Source: Pacificimonas sp036351775 (GTDB taxonomy: Bacteria > Pseudomonadota > Alphaproteobacteria > Sphingomonadales > Sphingomonadaceae). From it: DNA of 64,000 nucleotides. The notes beneath the pieces were generated by a model. That model was not told the origin of the DNA and searched no databases. It saw nothing but the letters and a program-made list of their open reading frames with translations. Of the stretch, positions 1-8,638 are shown in pieces. Made by a program: the position numbers and the translations under genes. How positions within the stretch are numbered: position 1 is the stretch's first letter; the number at the start of each line of letters is the position of its first letter. Where the stretch lies: the NCBI GenBank assembly GCA_036351775.1, contig JAZBPX010000064.1, positions 124,001 through 188,000 on the forward strand, in the 5' to 3' direction.

Positions 1-1649
1 AGCATTGCCCCGACCGCCACCGGCACCAGTCCCCATAGCCGCCACTGCGTTTCCCACAGGCACAGCCACAGACCGCCCGCCACGATCAGCGCCATCGCGC
101 CCGCCGTCACCGCGGAAATGCTCGCCACGGCACCGGGCAGCGCGCTGGCTGTCCGCGCTACGTCGAGCAGTGCCCCAATCCCCAGCGACAACGCCAGGAA
201 TACCGGCTCCGCCAGCCCCGCCAGCGACGCGAACAGCCCCGCAATCAGCAGCGGAATGATGACAAAGCTCGTCAGCGGAATGGCAATCAGGTTCGCCAGC
301 GCGCCGTACAGCCCCACATGGCCGAAATGAAACAGCGCGACCGGCGCAATCGCTGCCTCCGCCGCGATGCCCGTCATCACCAGCGCCGCCGCCCCGTTCA
401 CCAGCCGTTTCGTCCAGCCGCCCCCCTCCGGATTGCGCTCCCGCCACGCCCGCGCAAACGGTGCCTGGTACAGCGCGACAATCCCCGTCACCGCTGCAAA
501 GCTCAGCTGAAAGCTCGGGCTGATCAGCACATGCGGCTGCCAGATCAGGATCAGGGTCGCGCCCGCCGCCACCAGCCTTAGCGAAATCGCCTCCCGCCCC
601 AGCGCAAGGCCGACCAGCACGATCATCACCGCGATACACGCCCGAACGGTTGGGATGCCCGCCCCGGCGATCAGCGTATAGGCGATCCCGGCCCCCGCTG
701 CCGCGACCGACGCCCACAGCCGCGCATCATGGCGCAGCGCGAACGCCTCCCACCGCACCAGCGCAAATCGCACCAGCCATAATGTGCCGCCGACGACAAC
801 GGCGATATGCAGCCCGCTGATCGCGATCAGGTGCGCCAGTCCGCTGTCGCGCATCGCCTGGGTTGCCTCTTCGGGAATACCGCCCCGGTCGCCGGTCACC
901 AGCGCCGCCGCCACGCCGCCCTCCGCGCCGCCCACACCGTCCTGGAGAAGCGCTGTCAGATCGGCCCGAAACGCATCCAGCCGCGCGCGCCATCCCGATG
1001 CAGGCGGTCCCGGTGCCAGAACCTCGGGTTCCCCCAGCGCAAAGCCGCTCGCCCCGATGCCTTCGAACCACGCCCTCCTGGCGAAGTGATAGCCGCCCGG
1101 CACCACGGGCCCCGGCGGCGGGCTCAGCGTCGCGCGCACGGAAACCCGCGCGCCGACATCGACGCCCTCGCTTTCGCCGCGCACGCTGATCCGGGCTAGC
1201 ATCGGCTGTGCATCCAGGTCCCTGGTCCGCACCAGCAGCCGCGTTCGCCCTCTCGCCGGCAACCGCTCGACCGCCTCAACCTTGCCGACGATCGTCTCTG
1301 CAAAGACCGGTGCCTGCAGCACGGGCGCCCGCACCCGCTCGGCCTCCCACCATGCCATCCCCAGCCCCGCCGCAGCGACTAAACCGCCGACCAGCAGCGC
1401 CCGCCCGGACAATTCGCCGACAAGCGCGCCAAAAGCAGCGATCGCCAGCAGCGCAAGCAGCGCTGAAACCCAGGTGTCCGAGTTCGGCAGCACGTTCCAC
1501 AGGCCGATCCCGCTCCCCAGTGCCACCGGAATGAACAGCGGCATCTGGTGCCGTTCGCGCGCCAGTTTCTGCTCCAGCCATTCCCGGCCAGCGACAACGC
1601 GCGCAGGCAAGGTTTGAAGGGCGCTCGCCGTGCTGCTACTGAGCGCCAA
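1..1649 (-). CDS. comEC: ComEC/Rec2 family competence membrane protein (partial, 3' end outside window)
   Basis: Inner-membrane channel family that takes single-stranded DNA into the cytoplasm during natural transformation. The reverse strand stays open from about 1649 to the window edge and encodes a long hydrophobic protein. Around 790-850 it reads HLIAISGLHI, the ComEC family signature, followed by many membrane segments. No ATG lies at the likely N-terminus. I chose the TTG at 1649 because AAAGGGGG sits six bases upstream; the fuller candidate region is ALSSSTASALQTLPARVVAG and later ATGs would cut into it. It is divergent from gltX with about 55 bp between starts, an arrangement common in sphingomonads. 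The C-terminal metallo-beta-lactamase-like part, if present, is beyond the window. Confidence 0.85.
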   Translation of the reverse strand, partial: MALSSSTASALQTLPARVVAGREWLEQKLARERHQMPLFIPVALGSGIGLWNVLPNSDTWVSALLALLAIAAFGALVGELSGRALLVGGLVAAAGLGMAWWEAERVRAPVLQAPVFAETIVGKVEAVERLPARGRTRLLVRTRDLDAQPMLARISVRGESEGVDVGARVSVRATLSPPPGPVVPGGYHFARRAWFEGIGASGFALGEPEVLAPGPPASGWRARLDAFRADLTALLQDGVGGAEGGVAAALVTGDRGGIPEEATQAMRDSGLAHLIAISGLHIAVVVGGTLWLVRFALVRWEAFALRHDARLWASVAAAGAGIAYTLIAGAGIPTVRACIAVMIVLVGLALGREAISLRLVAAGATLILIWQPHVLISPSFQLSFAAVTGIVALYQAPFARAWRERNPEGGGWTKRLVNGAAALVMTGIAAEAAIAPVALFHFGHVGLYGALANLIAIPLTSFVIIPLLIAGLFASLAGLAEPVFLALSLGIGALLDVARTASALPGAVASISAVTAGAMALIVAGGLWLCLWETQWRLWGLVPVAVGAM

Positions 1650-1704
1650 AGCGTCCCCCTTTCCGCTGTCCCACCGGCGGCAAACCTTATCTCCCGGAGT
1701 TCAA

Positions 1705-3126
1705 ATGGTTGCAAGCAGCGCCGCCCCTGTCGTTACGCGGTTCGCGCCCTCTCCCACGGGCTTCCTGCACATCGGCGGCGCGCGCACGGCGCTGTTCAAC
1801 TATTTGTTCGCAAAGGCAAATGGCGGCGAGTTCCTGCTCCGCGTCGAGGATACCGACCGCGAGCGCTCTACGCCGGAGGCGACGGCTGCGATTCTCTCGG
1901 GCATGGCTTGGCTCGGCCTCGACGCCGACCGCGATCCCGTCTTCCAGGCGCAGCAGGCGGATCGGCACGCAGAAGTGGCGAACGCGCTCCTCGCTAGGGG
2001 CGCGGCCTATCGCTGCTATGCGACCCCGGAAGAGCTGACCGAAATGCGGGAGAAGGCGAAGGCCGAGAAGCGCCCCATCCGTTATGATGGCCGCTGGCGC
2101 GACCGCGACCGCGCCGATGCGCCGCAGGGCGCACCCTATACCGTCCGCATCAAGGCACCGAAGACGGGCTCGACGACCATCGACGATGCCGTCCAGGGCA
2201 GCGTCACGGTCCCCAACGAGGAGCTGGACGACTTCATCATCCTGCGCTCCGACGGGACACCCACCTACATGCTCGCCGTTGTCGTCGACGATCATGACAT
2301 GGGCGTCACCCACGTCATTCGCGGCGACGATCACCTGAACAATGCCTTTCGCCAGCGCGTCGTCATCGAGGCGATGGACTGGCCGCTGCCGATCTGGGCG
2401 CATGTCCCGCTCATCCATGGGCCGGACGGCGCGAAGCTGTCGAAGCGGCACGGCGCGCTCGGCGTCGAGGCCTACCGCGACATGGGCATTCTGCCAGAGG
2501 CGCTGGAAAATTACCTTCTCCGCCTTGGCTGGGGTCATAAGGATGAGGATTTCATTCCGCGTGACCGCGCCATCGGGCTGTTCACGCTGGACGGCATCGG
2601 CAAGAACCCGGCACGATTCGACACGAAGAAGCTGGAAAACCTGAACGGACATTACATTCGGGAGTCCGCGCCCGACCGATTGCTGCGCGTCGTGCAGCCC
2701 GAAGTCGAACGCGAGATCGACCGCGGCCTGACGGCTGACGAGACGGATTTGCTGCTCCGCACCATTCCCGAGCTTCAGCCAAGAGCCAAGACAATCAAGG
2801 AGTTGGCGGACGGTGCGCTGTTCCTGTTTCGCACCCGCCCCCTGAATCTGGACGAGAGGGCTGCGAAGCTGCTAGAGGCCGGTGGCGGGCGCCTCCTTGC
2901 CAAGGCTCATCAGAGGCTTAAGGACGCCAGCGACTGGGAGGCAGAGGCTCTGGGAGAGGAGCTGCGCGCGCTGGCCGCATCGGAGGATGTCGGGCTCGGC
3001 AAGATAGCGCAGCCGCTTCGTGCCGCGCTGACCGGGCGCACCGTCAGCCCCGGCGTGTTCGAAATGCTCGAACTGCTGGGCCGCGAGGACAGCCTCGCCC
3101 GCATCGAAGACCAGCTTCCGGCCTGA
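1705..3126 (+). CDS. gltX: Glutamate--tRNA ligase
   Basis: Class I aminoacyl-tRNA synthetase that charges tRNA-Glu (or a non-discriminating form). The 473-residue product has the family's normal length. The HIGH motif appears as HIGG at residues 22-25 inside FAPSPTGFLHIGG, and the KMSKS motif as KLSKR at 244-248. An upstream in-frame ATG at 1630 exists, but it lies across the divergent comEC start. The ATG at 1705 has CCGGAG just upstream and begins directly before the conserved Rossmann strand, so it is preferred. It is followed after 35 bp by gltA on the same strand, so the two may be co-transcribed. Confidence 0.97.
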   Translation: MVASSAAPVVTRFAPSPTGFLHIGGARTALFNYLFAKANGGEFLLRVEDTDRERSTPEATAAILSGMAWLGLDADRDPVFQAQQADRHAEVANALLARGAAYRCYATPEELTEMREKAKAEKRPIRYDGRWRDRDRADAPQGAPYTVRIKAPKTGSTTIDDAVQGSVTVPNEELDDFIILRSDGTPTYMLAVVVDDHDMGVTHVIRGDDHLNNAFRQRVVIEAMDWPLPIWAHVPLIHGPDGAKLSKRHGALGVEAYRDMGILPEALENYLLRLGWGHKDEDFIPRDRAIGLFTLDGIGKNPARFDTKKLENLNGHYIRESAPDRLLRVVQPEVEREIDRGLTADETDLLLRTIPELQPRAKTIKELADGALFLFRTRPLNLDERAAKLLEAGGGRLLAKAHQRLKDASDWEAEALGEELRALAASEDVGLGKIAQPLRAALTGRTVSPGVFEMLELLGREDSLARIEDQLPA

Positions 3127-3161
3127 TCGCCGGGCGCACGACAGATTTGAAGGAGCACAAG

Positions 3162-4448
3162 ATGACCGATGGCACGGCAAAGCTTTCCGTAGGCGATCAG
3201 GACCTGTCCTATCCCGTTCTAGAAGGCTCCGTCGGCCCGGAGGTTGTTGATATCCGCAAATTCTACGCGGACAGCGGGCGCTTCACCTACGATCCCGGAT
3301 TTACCTCCACTGCCTCCTGCGAATCGAAGATCACCTATATTGACGGCGAGGAGGGTATCCTTCTTCACCGCGGCTATTCCATCGAGCAGCTGTCGGAGGA
3401 TTCATCCTTCATGGAGGTCGCTTACCTCCTCATGCGCGGCGAGTTGCCGACGCCCGATGAATATGAGGATTTCACGCGCACGATCACGCTCCACACCATG
3501 GTGCACGAGCAACTGAAGACGCTTTACAACGGTTTCCGCCGCGACGCCCATCCCATGGCGATCATGTGCGGCGTCGTGGGCGCTCTCTCCGCCTTCTACC
3601 ACGATTCGACGGACATCAACGATCCGGAGCAGCGCAAGATCGCCTCGCACCGCATGATCGCGAAGATGCCGACAATCGCCGCCATGGCCTACAAGTTCGC
3701 CATTGGCCAGCCCTTCCTGTATCCCGACAATTCGCTCAGCTACACGGGCAATTTCCTCCGCATGACCTTCGGCGTCCCTGCCGAGGAATATGAAGTGAAC
3801 CCCGTCGTCGAGCGCGCGCTCGACCGGATTTTCATCCTCCACGCCGATCACGAGCAGAACGCGTCCACGTCCACCGTGCGCCTTGCCGGTTCATCGGGCG
3901 CGAACCCGTTTGCCTGCATCGCGGCCGGCATTGCCTGCCTGTGGGGCCCCGCGCATGGCGGCGCGAACGAGGCGGCGCTCAACATGCTGCACGAAATCGG
4001 CCATCCCAGCCGCATCCCGGAATATATCGAGCGCGCGAAGGACAAGAACGACCCCTTCCGCCTGATGGGCTTCGGCCACCGGGTGTACAAGAATTACGAT
4101 CCGCGCGCCTCCGTGATGCGGAAAACCGTGCGCGAGGTGTTTACTTCGCTCGGTGTGAACGACCCCGTCTTCGACGTCGCGCTCCAGCTTGAGGAAATGG
4201 CGCTGAACGACGATTACTTCATCGAGAAGAAGCTGTTCCCGAACGTCGATTTCTATTCCGGCATCATCTATTCCGCCATCGGCTTCCCGACGTCGATGTT
4301 CACGGCGCTCTTCGCCCTTGCCCGCACCGTCGGCTGGGTCGCGCAGTGGAACGAGATGATCGAGGATCCGGCCCAGCGCATCGGCCGGCCGCGCCAGCTC
4401 TACACCGGTCCCGTCCGCCGCGATTATGTGCCGCTCGACAAGCGCTGA
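3162..4448 (+). CDS. gltA: Type II citrate synthase
   Basis: Condenses acetyl-CoA and oxaloacetate to citrate, the entry step of the TCA cycle. The 428-residue product carries the expected active-site residues: His265 in GPAHGG, His306 in GFGHRVY and Asp363 in NVDFYSG, plus the upstream HADHEQN block at about 227. The start is the ATG at 3162, with AAGGAG six bases upstream; a TTG at 3147 is in frame but lies within that ribosome-binding site. The N-terminal beta-domain (SYPVLEGSVGPEVVDI) marks the hexameric, NADH-sensitive Gram-negative type. Succinate dehydrogenase genes lie nearby on the other strand. Confidence 0.97.
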   Translation: MTDGTAKLSVGDQDLSYPVLEGSVGPEVVDIRKFYADSGRFTYDPGFTSTASCESKITYIDGEEGILLHRGYSIEQLSEDSSFMEVAYLLMRGELPTPDEYEDFTRTITLHTMVHEQLKTLYNGFRRDAHPMAIMCGVVGALSAFYHDSTDINDPEQRKIASHRMIAKMPTIAAMAYKFAIGQPFLYPDNSLSYTGNFLRMTFGVPAEEYEVNPVVERALDRIFILHADHEQNASTSTVRLAGSSGANPFACIAAGIACLWGPAHGGANEAALNMLHEIGHPSRIPEYIERAKDKNDPFRLMGFGHRVYKNYDPRASVMRKTVREVFTSLGVNDPVFDVALQLEEMALNDDYFIEKKLFPNVDFYSGIIYSAIGFPTSMFTALFALARTVGWVAQWNEMIEDPAQRIGRPRQLYTGPVRRDYVPLDKR

Positions 4449-4516
4449 TTTTTGCGTCGAACCACCGGTTCGCTGCGTACAGTTGCAGGATAGGTTGGGG
4501 GGCCTAGGGTGAACAT

Positions 4517-5089
4517 ATGATGCGAACCCTTCCCCGCCCCGTCGTTCAGGCGGCCGCCGCTCTTACCGCAGCCGCATTGCTGTCGGGCTGCGCGGTCAGC
4601 CGCGATGCGCGCAATCCGGCCACTGGCGAAGTCGCGCGCAACGCCGCCATCCAGCCGCTGACCGATGTCGGCGCTGTGCGGCCGAACATCGATCCCGAGC
4701 TGGAGCGCATACTCGAAAACCCTTACGCACTTCCGGCCGACGCGCGTACCTGCGACGAGCTCGCCTTTCGCATTACCCAGCTGAATCGCATCCTGGGTCC
4801 CGATTTCGACGTGCAGATTGACGATGACAAGAATGAGGACCGCGCCCAGCGGGGCATCGCGCTGGTGGGCCGCATGGCCGCCGGCATGCTCATCCCGTTC
4901 CGCAGCGTCGTTCGCGAAGTGTCCGGTGCCTCATCGCGCGAGCGCGAATACCGCGCGGCCCTCATCGCCGGCATCGCCCGACGCAGTTTCCTGAAGGGCT
5001 ATGCCATCGCCGAAAACTGCGCCCTCCCCATCGACCCCTACGCGGAGTCGCTAGCAACGGAACAGGCGATGGAACGGGACGAGCGCTAG
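4517..5089 (+). CDS. Hypothetical lipoprotein
   Basis: A 190-residue protein with a basic N-terminus, a hydrophobic alanine-rich stretch and a lipobox LLSGC ending at about residue 25, so it should be a lipid-anchored envelope protein. The mature part has no domain I recognise. It contains a short mid-section (about residues 105-140) with glycine and hydrophobic residues, IALVGRMAAGMLIPF, that could touch the membrane. The start ATG follows AGGGTGAACAT; a second ATG comes immediately after it. The gene stands alone between gltA and the convergent sdh operon. Function unknown; lipoprotein call fairly sure. Confidence 0.75.
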   Translation: MMRTLPRPVVQAAAALTAAALLSGCAVSRDARNPATGEVARNAAIQPLTDVGAVRPNIDPELERILENPYALPADARTCDELAFRITQLNRILGPDFDVQIDDDKNEDRAQRGIALVGRMAAGMLIPFRSVVREVSGASSREREYRAALIAGIARRSFLKGYAIAENCALPIDPYAESLATEQAMERDER

Positions 5090-5114
5090 GCGGGGCTAGT
5101 CTGCTGACGCTGCG

Positions 5115-5134
5115 CCAGTTCGACCTGGTTTTTT
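5115..5134 (+). terminator. Weak Rho-independent terminator after the lipoprotein gene
   Basis: CCAG and CTGG form a short stem around TTCGAC and are followed directly by six T residues. The four-pair stem is weak, but it lies 26 bp after the lipoprotein stop codon and before the convergent sdhA stop, where a terminator is expected. Confidence 0.35.
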
Positions 5135-5141
5135 GAAAAGC

Positions 5142-6932
5142 TCAATAAACCCGCTTCTTCGGTTTGATGTAGTCGACGGCGTCCGACAGCGTGTAGCTGT
5201 GCACCGGCCGTGTATCGAGTTCAACCTGGCCGTCGCGGAACCAGCCGAGCGAGTGGCTCATCCACTCCTCGTCGTTCCGGTCGGGATAGTCCTCGTGCAT
5301 GTGCGCGCCGCGGCTTTCGGTGCGGTTCTTGGCCATCGCGATGGTCAGCACCGCCTGCCCGATCATGTTGTCGAGCTCCAGCGTCTCGACCAGGTCCGTA
5401 TTCCAGATCAGGCCCTTGTCAGTCACGCTCAGGTCGGCCATCCGCTGGTAGACGGCGTTGATCTTCTGCAGCCCCTCGTCGAGGATTTCGTTCGTCCGGA
5501 AGACCGCCGCATTCGCCTGCATCGTCTTCTGCATCGCCAGCCGAACGTCCGCCGTCGGCGAACCGCCGCTTGCGTTGCGGAACCCATCGAGGCGATTCAA
5601 TGCGCGGTCATCCTCGGACTTGATGATATCGCCATGCTTCGTGCCGGGCTTCGTAATCTCGTGCACGCGGTGCGCCGCGCCGCGCCCGAACACGACCAGG
5701 TCGATCAGCGAGTTGGAGCCGAGGCGGTTCGCGCCGTGGACGGACACACAGCCCGCCTCGCCAACGGCAAACAGGCCGGGGACAACGCTGTCTGGATCGC
5801 CGTCCTTCTTCGTCACGACCTCGCCGTGATAGTTCGTCTGGATGCCGCCCATATTATAGTGTACGGTCGGCGTAACGGGGATCGGCCCCTTGGTCACATC
5901 GACACCGGCAAAGATCTTCGCCGTTTCCGAAATGCCCGGCAGCCGCTCGCCGAGAATATCCGGGTCGATATGATCGAGGTGAAGGAAGATATGGTCGCCC
6001 TCCTTCCCCACGCCGCGCCCCTCGCGGATTTCCATCGCCATCGAGCGCGAGACCACGTCGCGGCTGGCCAGGTCCTTGGCCGACGGGGCGTAGCGCTCCA
6101 TGAAGCGCTCGCCTTCGGAGTTGGTGAGGTAACCGCCCTCGCCGCGCGCGCCCTCGGTAATCAGGACGCCGGCGCCGTAGATTCCGGTCGGGTGGAACTG
6201 CACGAACTCCATGTCCTGCATTGGCAGCCCGGCGCGCAGCACCATACCGCCGCCGTCGCCCGTGCAGGTATGCGCCGACGTCGCGGAAAAATAGGCGCGG
6301 CCATAACCGCCCGTCGCCAGCACCGTGTTGTGCGAGCGGAAGCGGTGAATACGGCCCGTCTCCAGCTCCAGCGCGATCACGCCGCGGCAGGTTCCGTCCG
6401 CATCCATGATCAGGTCGAGCGCGAAGAACTCGATGAAGAAGTCCGTGTCGAAGCGCAGGGACTGCTGGTACAGCGCGTGCAGCATCGCGTGACCCGTGCG
6501 GTCGGCGGCGGCGCAGGTGCGCTGGGCGGCCGGTCCCTCGCCCATATTCTGTGTCATGCCGCCAAAGGCGCGCTGGTAGATCTTGCCCTCCGGCGTCCGG
6601 CTGAACGGCACGCCGAAATGCTCCAGCTCGTAAACCGCTGCGGGCGCCTCGCGGCACAGATATTCGATGGCGTCCTGGTCGCCCAGCCAGTCCGATCCCT
6701 TCACGGTGTCGTACATGTGCCAGGTCCAGTGATCCGCGCCCATGTTGCCGAGGGACGCGGCGATCCCGCCCTGCGCGGCCACGGTATGACTGCGCGTCGG
6801 AAAGACCTTGGTAATGCAGGCCGTCTTCAGGCCCGTTTCGGCGATGCCCATCGCGGCGCGCAGGCCGGACCCGCCGGCGCCCACGACCACGGCGTCGTAA
6901 GTATGGTCGATGATGTCGTAAGCGTCGCTCAT
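5142..6932 (-). CDS. sdhA: Succinate dehydrogenase flavoprotein subunit
   Basis: Catalytic FAD subunit of complex II, oxidising succinate to fumarate at the cytoplasmic face. The 596-residue product has the N-terminal dinucleotide-binding GAGGSGLRAA (about residues 18-27) and the FAD-linking histidine, His49, in RSHTVAAQGG. It also has HPTGI in the capping region and the conserved C-terminal block with the RPVHSYTL end. The start ATG at 6932 is placed just after the sdhD stop at 6937, with GACGAG before it; an in-frame codon at 6953 would overlap sdhD. It is the last gene of a C-D-A operon. No sdhB follows; the next gene is convergent. Confidence 0.97.
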   Translation of the reverse strand: MSDAYDIIDHTYDAVVVGAGGSGLRAAMGIAETGLKTACITKVFPTRSHTVAAQGGIAASLGNMGADHWTWHMYDTVKGSDWLGDQDAIEYLCREAPAAVYELEHFGVPFSRTPEGKIYQRAFGGMTQNMGEGPAAQRTCAAADRTGHAMLHALYQQSLRFDTDFFIEFFALDLIMDADGTCRGVIALELETGRIHRFRSHNTVLATGGYGRAYFSATSAHTCTGDGGGMVLRAGLPMQDMEFVQFHPTGIYGAGVLITEGARGEGGYLTNSEGERFMERYAPSAKDLASRDVVSRSMAMEIREGRGVGKEGDHIFLHLDHIDPDILGERLPGISETAKIFAGVDVTKGPIPVTPTVHYNMGGIQTNYHGEVVTKKDGDPDSVVPGLFAVGEAGCVSVHGANRLGSNSLIDLVVFGRGAAHRVHEITKPGTKHGDIIKSEDDRALNRLDGFRNASGGSPTADVRLAMQKTMQANAAVFRTNEILDEGLQKINAVYQRMADLSVTDKGLIWNTDLVETLELDNMIGQAVLTIAMAKNRTESRGAHMHEDYPDRNDEEWMSHSLGWFRDGQVELDTRPVHSYTLSDAVDYIKPKKRVY

Positions 6933-6936
6933 CTCG

Positions 6937-7320
6937 TCAGGCCCCAATGGCAATCGTCAGAATGGAGAAAATGGACAGGCCCGCCGCAACCAGCGTGTAG
7001 CCCGTCGTCAGGAACAGCATCGCGATCCGCGCGCCGCCGTGCAGATAGTCCTCGATCACGATCTGCAGGCCCAGCCGGATGTGATAGAAGACGCTGATCG
7101 TCAGCAGCACCATCGGCACCGCCACGAAGGGGTTTCGCAGCCATTCCAGCATGGTGAAATGATCCAGCGACGGCAGGCTGATGATCGATACCATGAACCA
7201 TGTCATCAGCAGCAGGTTGGATACCGCCGTCAGCCGGTGGATCCACCAGTGGTGCGCGCCCTCTTTCGCGGAGCCGAGCCCCCGTACCCGGCCGAGCGCC
7301 GTACCTCTCGAAACAGCCAT
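6937..7320 (-). CDS. sdhD: Succinate dehydrogenase membrane anchor subunit D
   Basis: Small membrane anchor of complex II (127 residues) that helps bind haem b and ubiquinone. It opens with a soluble basic stretch and the family-like HHWWIHRLTAV, then has three hydrophobic helices. The haem-proximal region appears as VFYHIRLGLQ and is followed by DYLHGG. The start ATG at 7320 was taken over an upstream in-frame codon at 7386, which lies inside sdhC. It sits 19 bp after sdhC and just before sdhA. Confidence 0.92.
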   Translation of the reverse strand: MAVSRGTALGRVRGLGSAKEGAHHWWIHRLTAVSNLLLMTWFMVSIISLPSLDHFTMLEWLRNPFVAVPMVLLTISVFYHIRLGLQIVIEDYLHGGARIAMLFLTTGYTLVAAGLSIFSILTIAIGA

Positions 7321-7339
7321 GTTCTTATGCTTTCCGGAC

Positions 7340-7741
7340 CTAGAGAAGGATGAAGAGCCACAACGCGGCGGTCGCCGCGATGCCAAAGATGAAGGTCAGC
7401 GTCGCCGTCGTCTTGGCCGTACCGACTTCGAAACCCGCGCCGGTATCCATGGCAAGGTGCCGGACGCCGGAGGCGGCATGCTGGAACAGGCCGTAGGTCA
7501 GGCCGATGCCGACGATCACGCCAAAGGGGGAGCGCGCCACGTCCAGGAACTGCTGATAGGCTTCCGGGCCGGCCGCGGCGGCAACCAGCCACCAGGTAAA
7601 CAGCACGCCGCCGACGATCGCCATGCCATCGCCGGTTGCGCGGTGCATGATGGACGTCGCCATGTGCACGCGCCAGCGCCAGATGCTCAAATGCGGGGAT
7701 AGCGGCCGGGCTTGCGGCCGGACCTGCGGCTGAGACGCCAT
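7340..7741 (-). CDS. sdhC: Succinate dehydrogenase cytochrome b556 subunit
   Basis: Cytochrome b membrane subunit of complex II, first gene of the operon. The 133-residue product has RPLSPHLSIWRW, the classic SdhC N-terminal motif, then SIMHRATG (His33) before the first helix and FQHAASGVRHLAMD with the haem-ligand histidine region. Three transmembrane helices are visible. GGAAAGAC precedes the ATG at 7741. The 112-bp upstream gap to the DUF1330 gene probably holds the operon promoter, though I could not identify clear boxes. Confidence 0.93.
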   Translation of the reverse strand: MASQPQVRPQARPLSPHLSIWRWRVHMATSIMHRATGDGMAIVGGVLFTWWLVAAAAGPEAYQQFLDVARSPFGVIVGIGLTYGLFQHAASGVRHLAMDTGAGFEVGTAKTTATLTFIFGIAATAALWLFILL

Positions 7742-7853
7742 AGACTGTCTTTCCGTCGGTTATTCTTTTGCGAGGCTTATTGAGCGCTCGGCCGCCGCAG
7801 GGCAACCGACAAAGCGCCGCGCCCCGTCAGGGCCTAGGCGGGCAGATCGCGGT

Positions 7854-8273
7854 TCAGTCGCCCTCGCACTGCAGCAGCACGGTCCGCTCAAGCCCCGCAT
7901 AGCGGTGCACCAGCGCGCCGCGGTATTCCTCGTTCGCCATCATGTTCAGGAAATTCTTCTTGTCCGGATAGCGCACGATCAGCATCTTGTCCCAGTCGGT
8001 ATCCGACGCGCCCTCCGCGCCGATGAATACCTGCTGCACCGGCCCCTCGTACAGCACCTCGGCCTTGCTCGTCGCGCCGACCGTCACGGTGAAGGCATGC
8101 TGATAGCGGGCATAGGCGTCCGCCCCGCTCACGTCCGTATCCTCGCCGCCTGCATAGTCCGTCGGATAGGCGGCGCGGTCCCGGAACTTCAGCATGTTCA
8201 CCATCACGATCGGCCCCTTGGCGGGGCCGTCGCGCAGCGCGCGTACCTGGTCGGCGGTCGGGTCTATGGTCAT
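7854..8273 (-). CDS. DUF1330-family protein
   Basis: A 139-residue dimeric alpha/beta-barrel (ferredoxin-like fold) protein of unknown biochemical role. The pattern GPIVMVNMLKFRDRA near residues 19-33, a middle YARYQHAFT segment and the closing MMANEEYRGALVHRYAGLERTVLLQC match the DUF1330 layout. It is the last gene of a tightly packed operon: its ATG overlaps the stop of the preceding DUF6285-like gene by four bases. The neighbouring kinase-like gene hints at a small-molecule or acyl-CoA-related role, but that is inference only. Confidence 0.7.
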   Translation of the reverse strand: MTIDPTADQVRALRDGPAKGPIVMVNMLKFRDRAAYPTDYAGGEDTDVSGADAYARYQHAFTVTVGATSKAEVLYEGPVQQVFIGAEGASDTDWDKMLIVRYPDKKNFLNMMANEEYRGALVHRYAGLERTVLLQCEGD

Positions 8274-8638
8274 ATTGACAGGTCTTTCAGCCGTTTGAGC
8301 GTCGAAAATTTCGGATTGTCCACGGCGAGCCGCGCGGCGACAAAAGCGGTCATGTCCGACAGAAGCGCAGGATCGCCCGCGTCGATTTCTCCGGTACGAA
8401 GCGCCGCGCAGAAGGCGCGCTCCGCTTCCGCGCCCCCGCCATCCACGCCCGTTCGCTCGGCATAATAAGCGCGCTCTGCCGGCAACGGATCGTCCCGCAC
8501 CTCCCGCGAAATGATCGCCAGCGCATTGCGCGCCACCTTCGCATGAAAGGCCTGCCGCCCCTCAAGCTGCGGCATGATCTCCTCGATGAAGCCGCTCACC
8601 GCCTCGGCAAGCTCCGCCGGGCCAATGGGGGTCGTCAT
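8270..8638 (-). CDS. DUF6285-like protein
   Basis: A 122-residue mostly helical protein with no catalytic motif visible. It begins MTTPIGPAELAEAV and contains a central FHAKVARNALAIISREV stretch, which resembles the small protein commonly encoded beside ACAD10/APH-type phosphotransferases (DUF6285). The start ATG at 8638 overlaps the stop of the upstream kinase-like gene by four bases (ATGA), and its own stop overlaps the next start, so the three genes are translationally coupled. A longer reading frame extends upstream but lies within the kinase gene and was rejected. Confidence 0.65.
   Translation of the reverse strand: MTTPIGPAELAEAVSGFIEEIMPQLEGRQAFHAKVARNALAIISREVRDDPLPAERAYYAERTGVDGGGAEAERAFCAALRTGEIDAGDPALLSDMTAFVAARLAVDNPKFSTLKRLKDLSI

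Noticed and set aside
5133..7097. Plus-strand frame of 654 codons opposite sdhA
   Set aside because: It is the antisense shadow of sdhA in GC-rich DNA; sdhA has clear motifs throughout.
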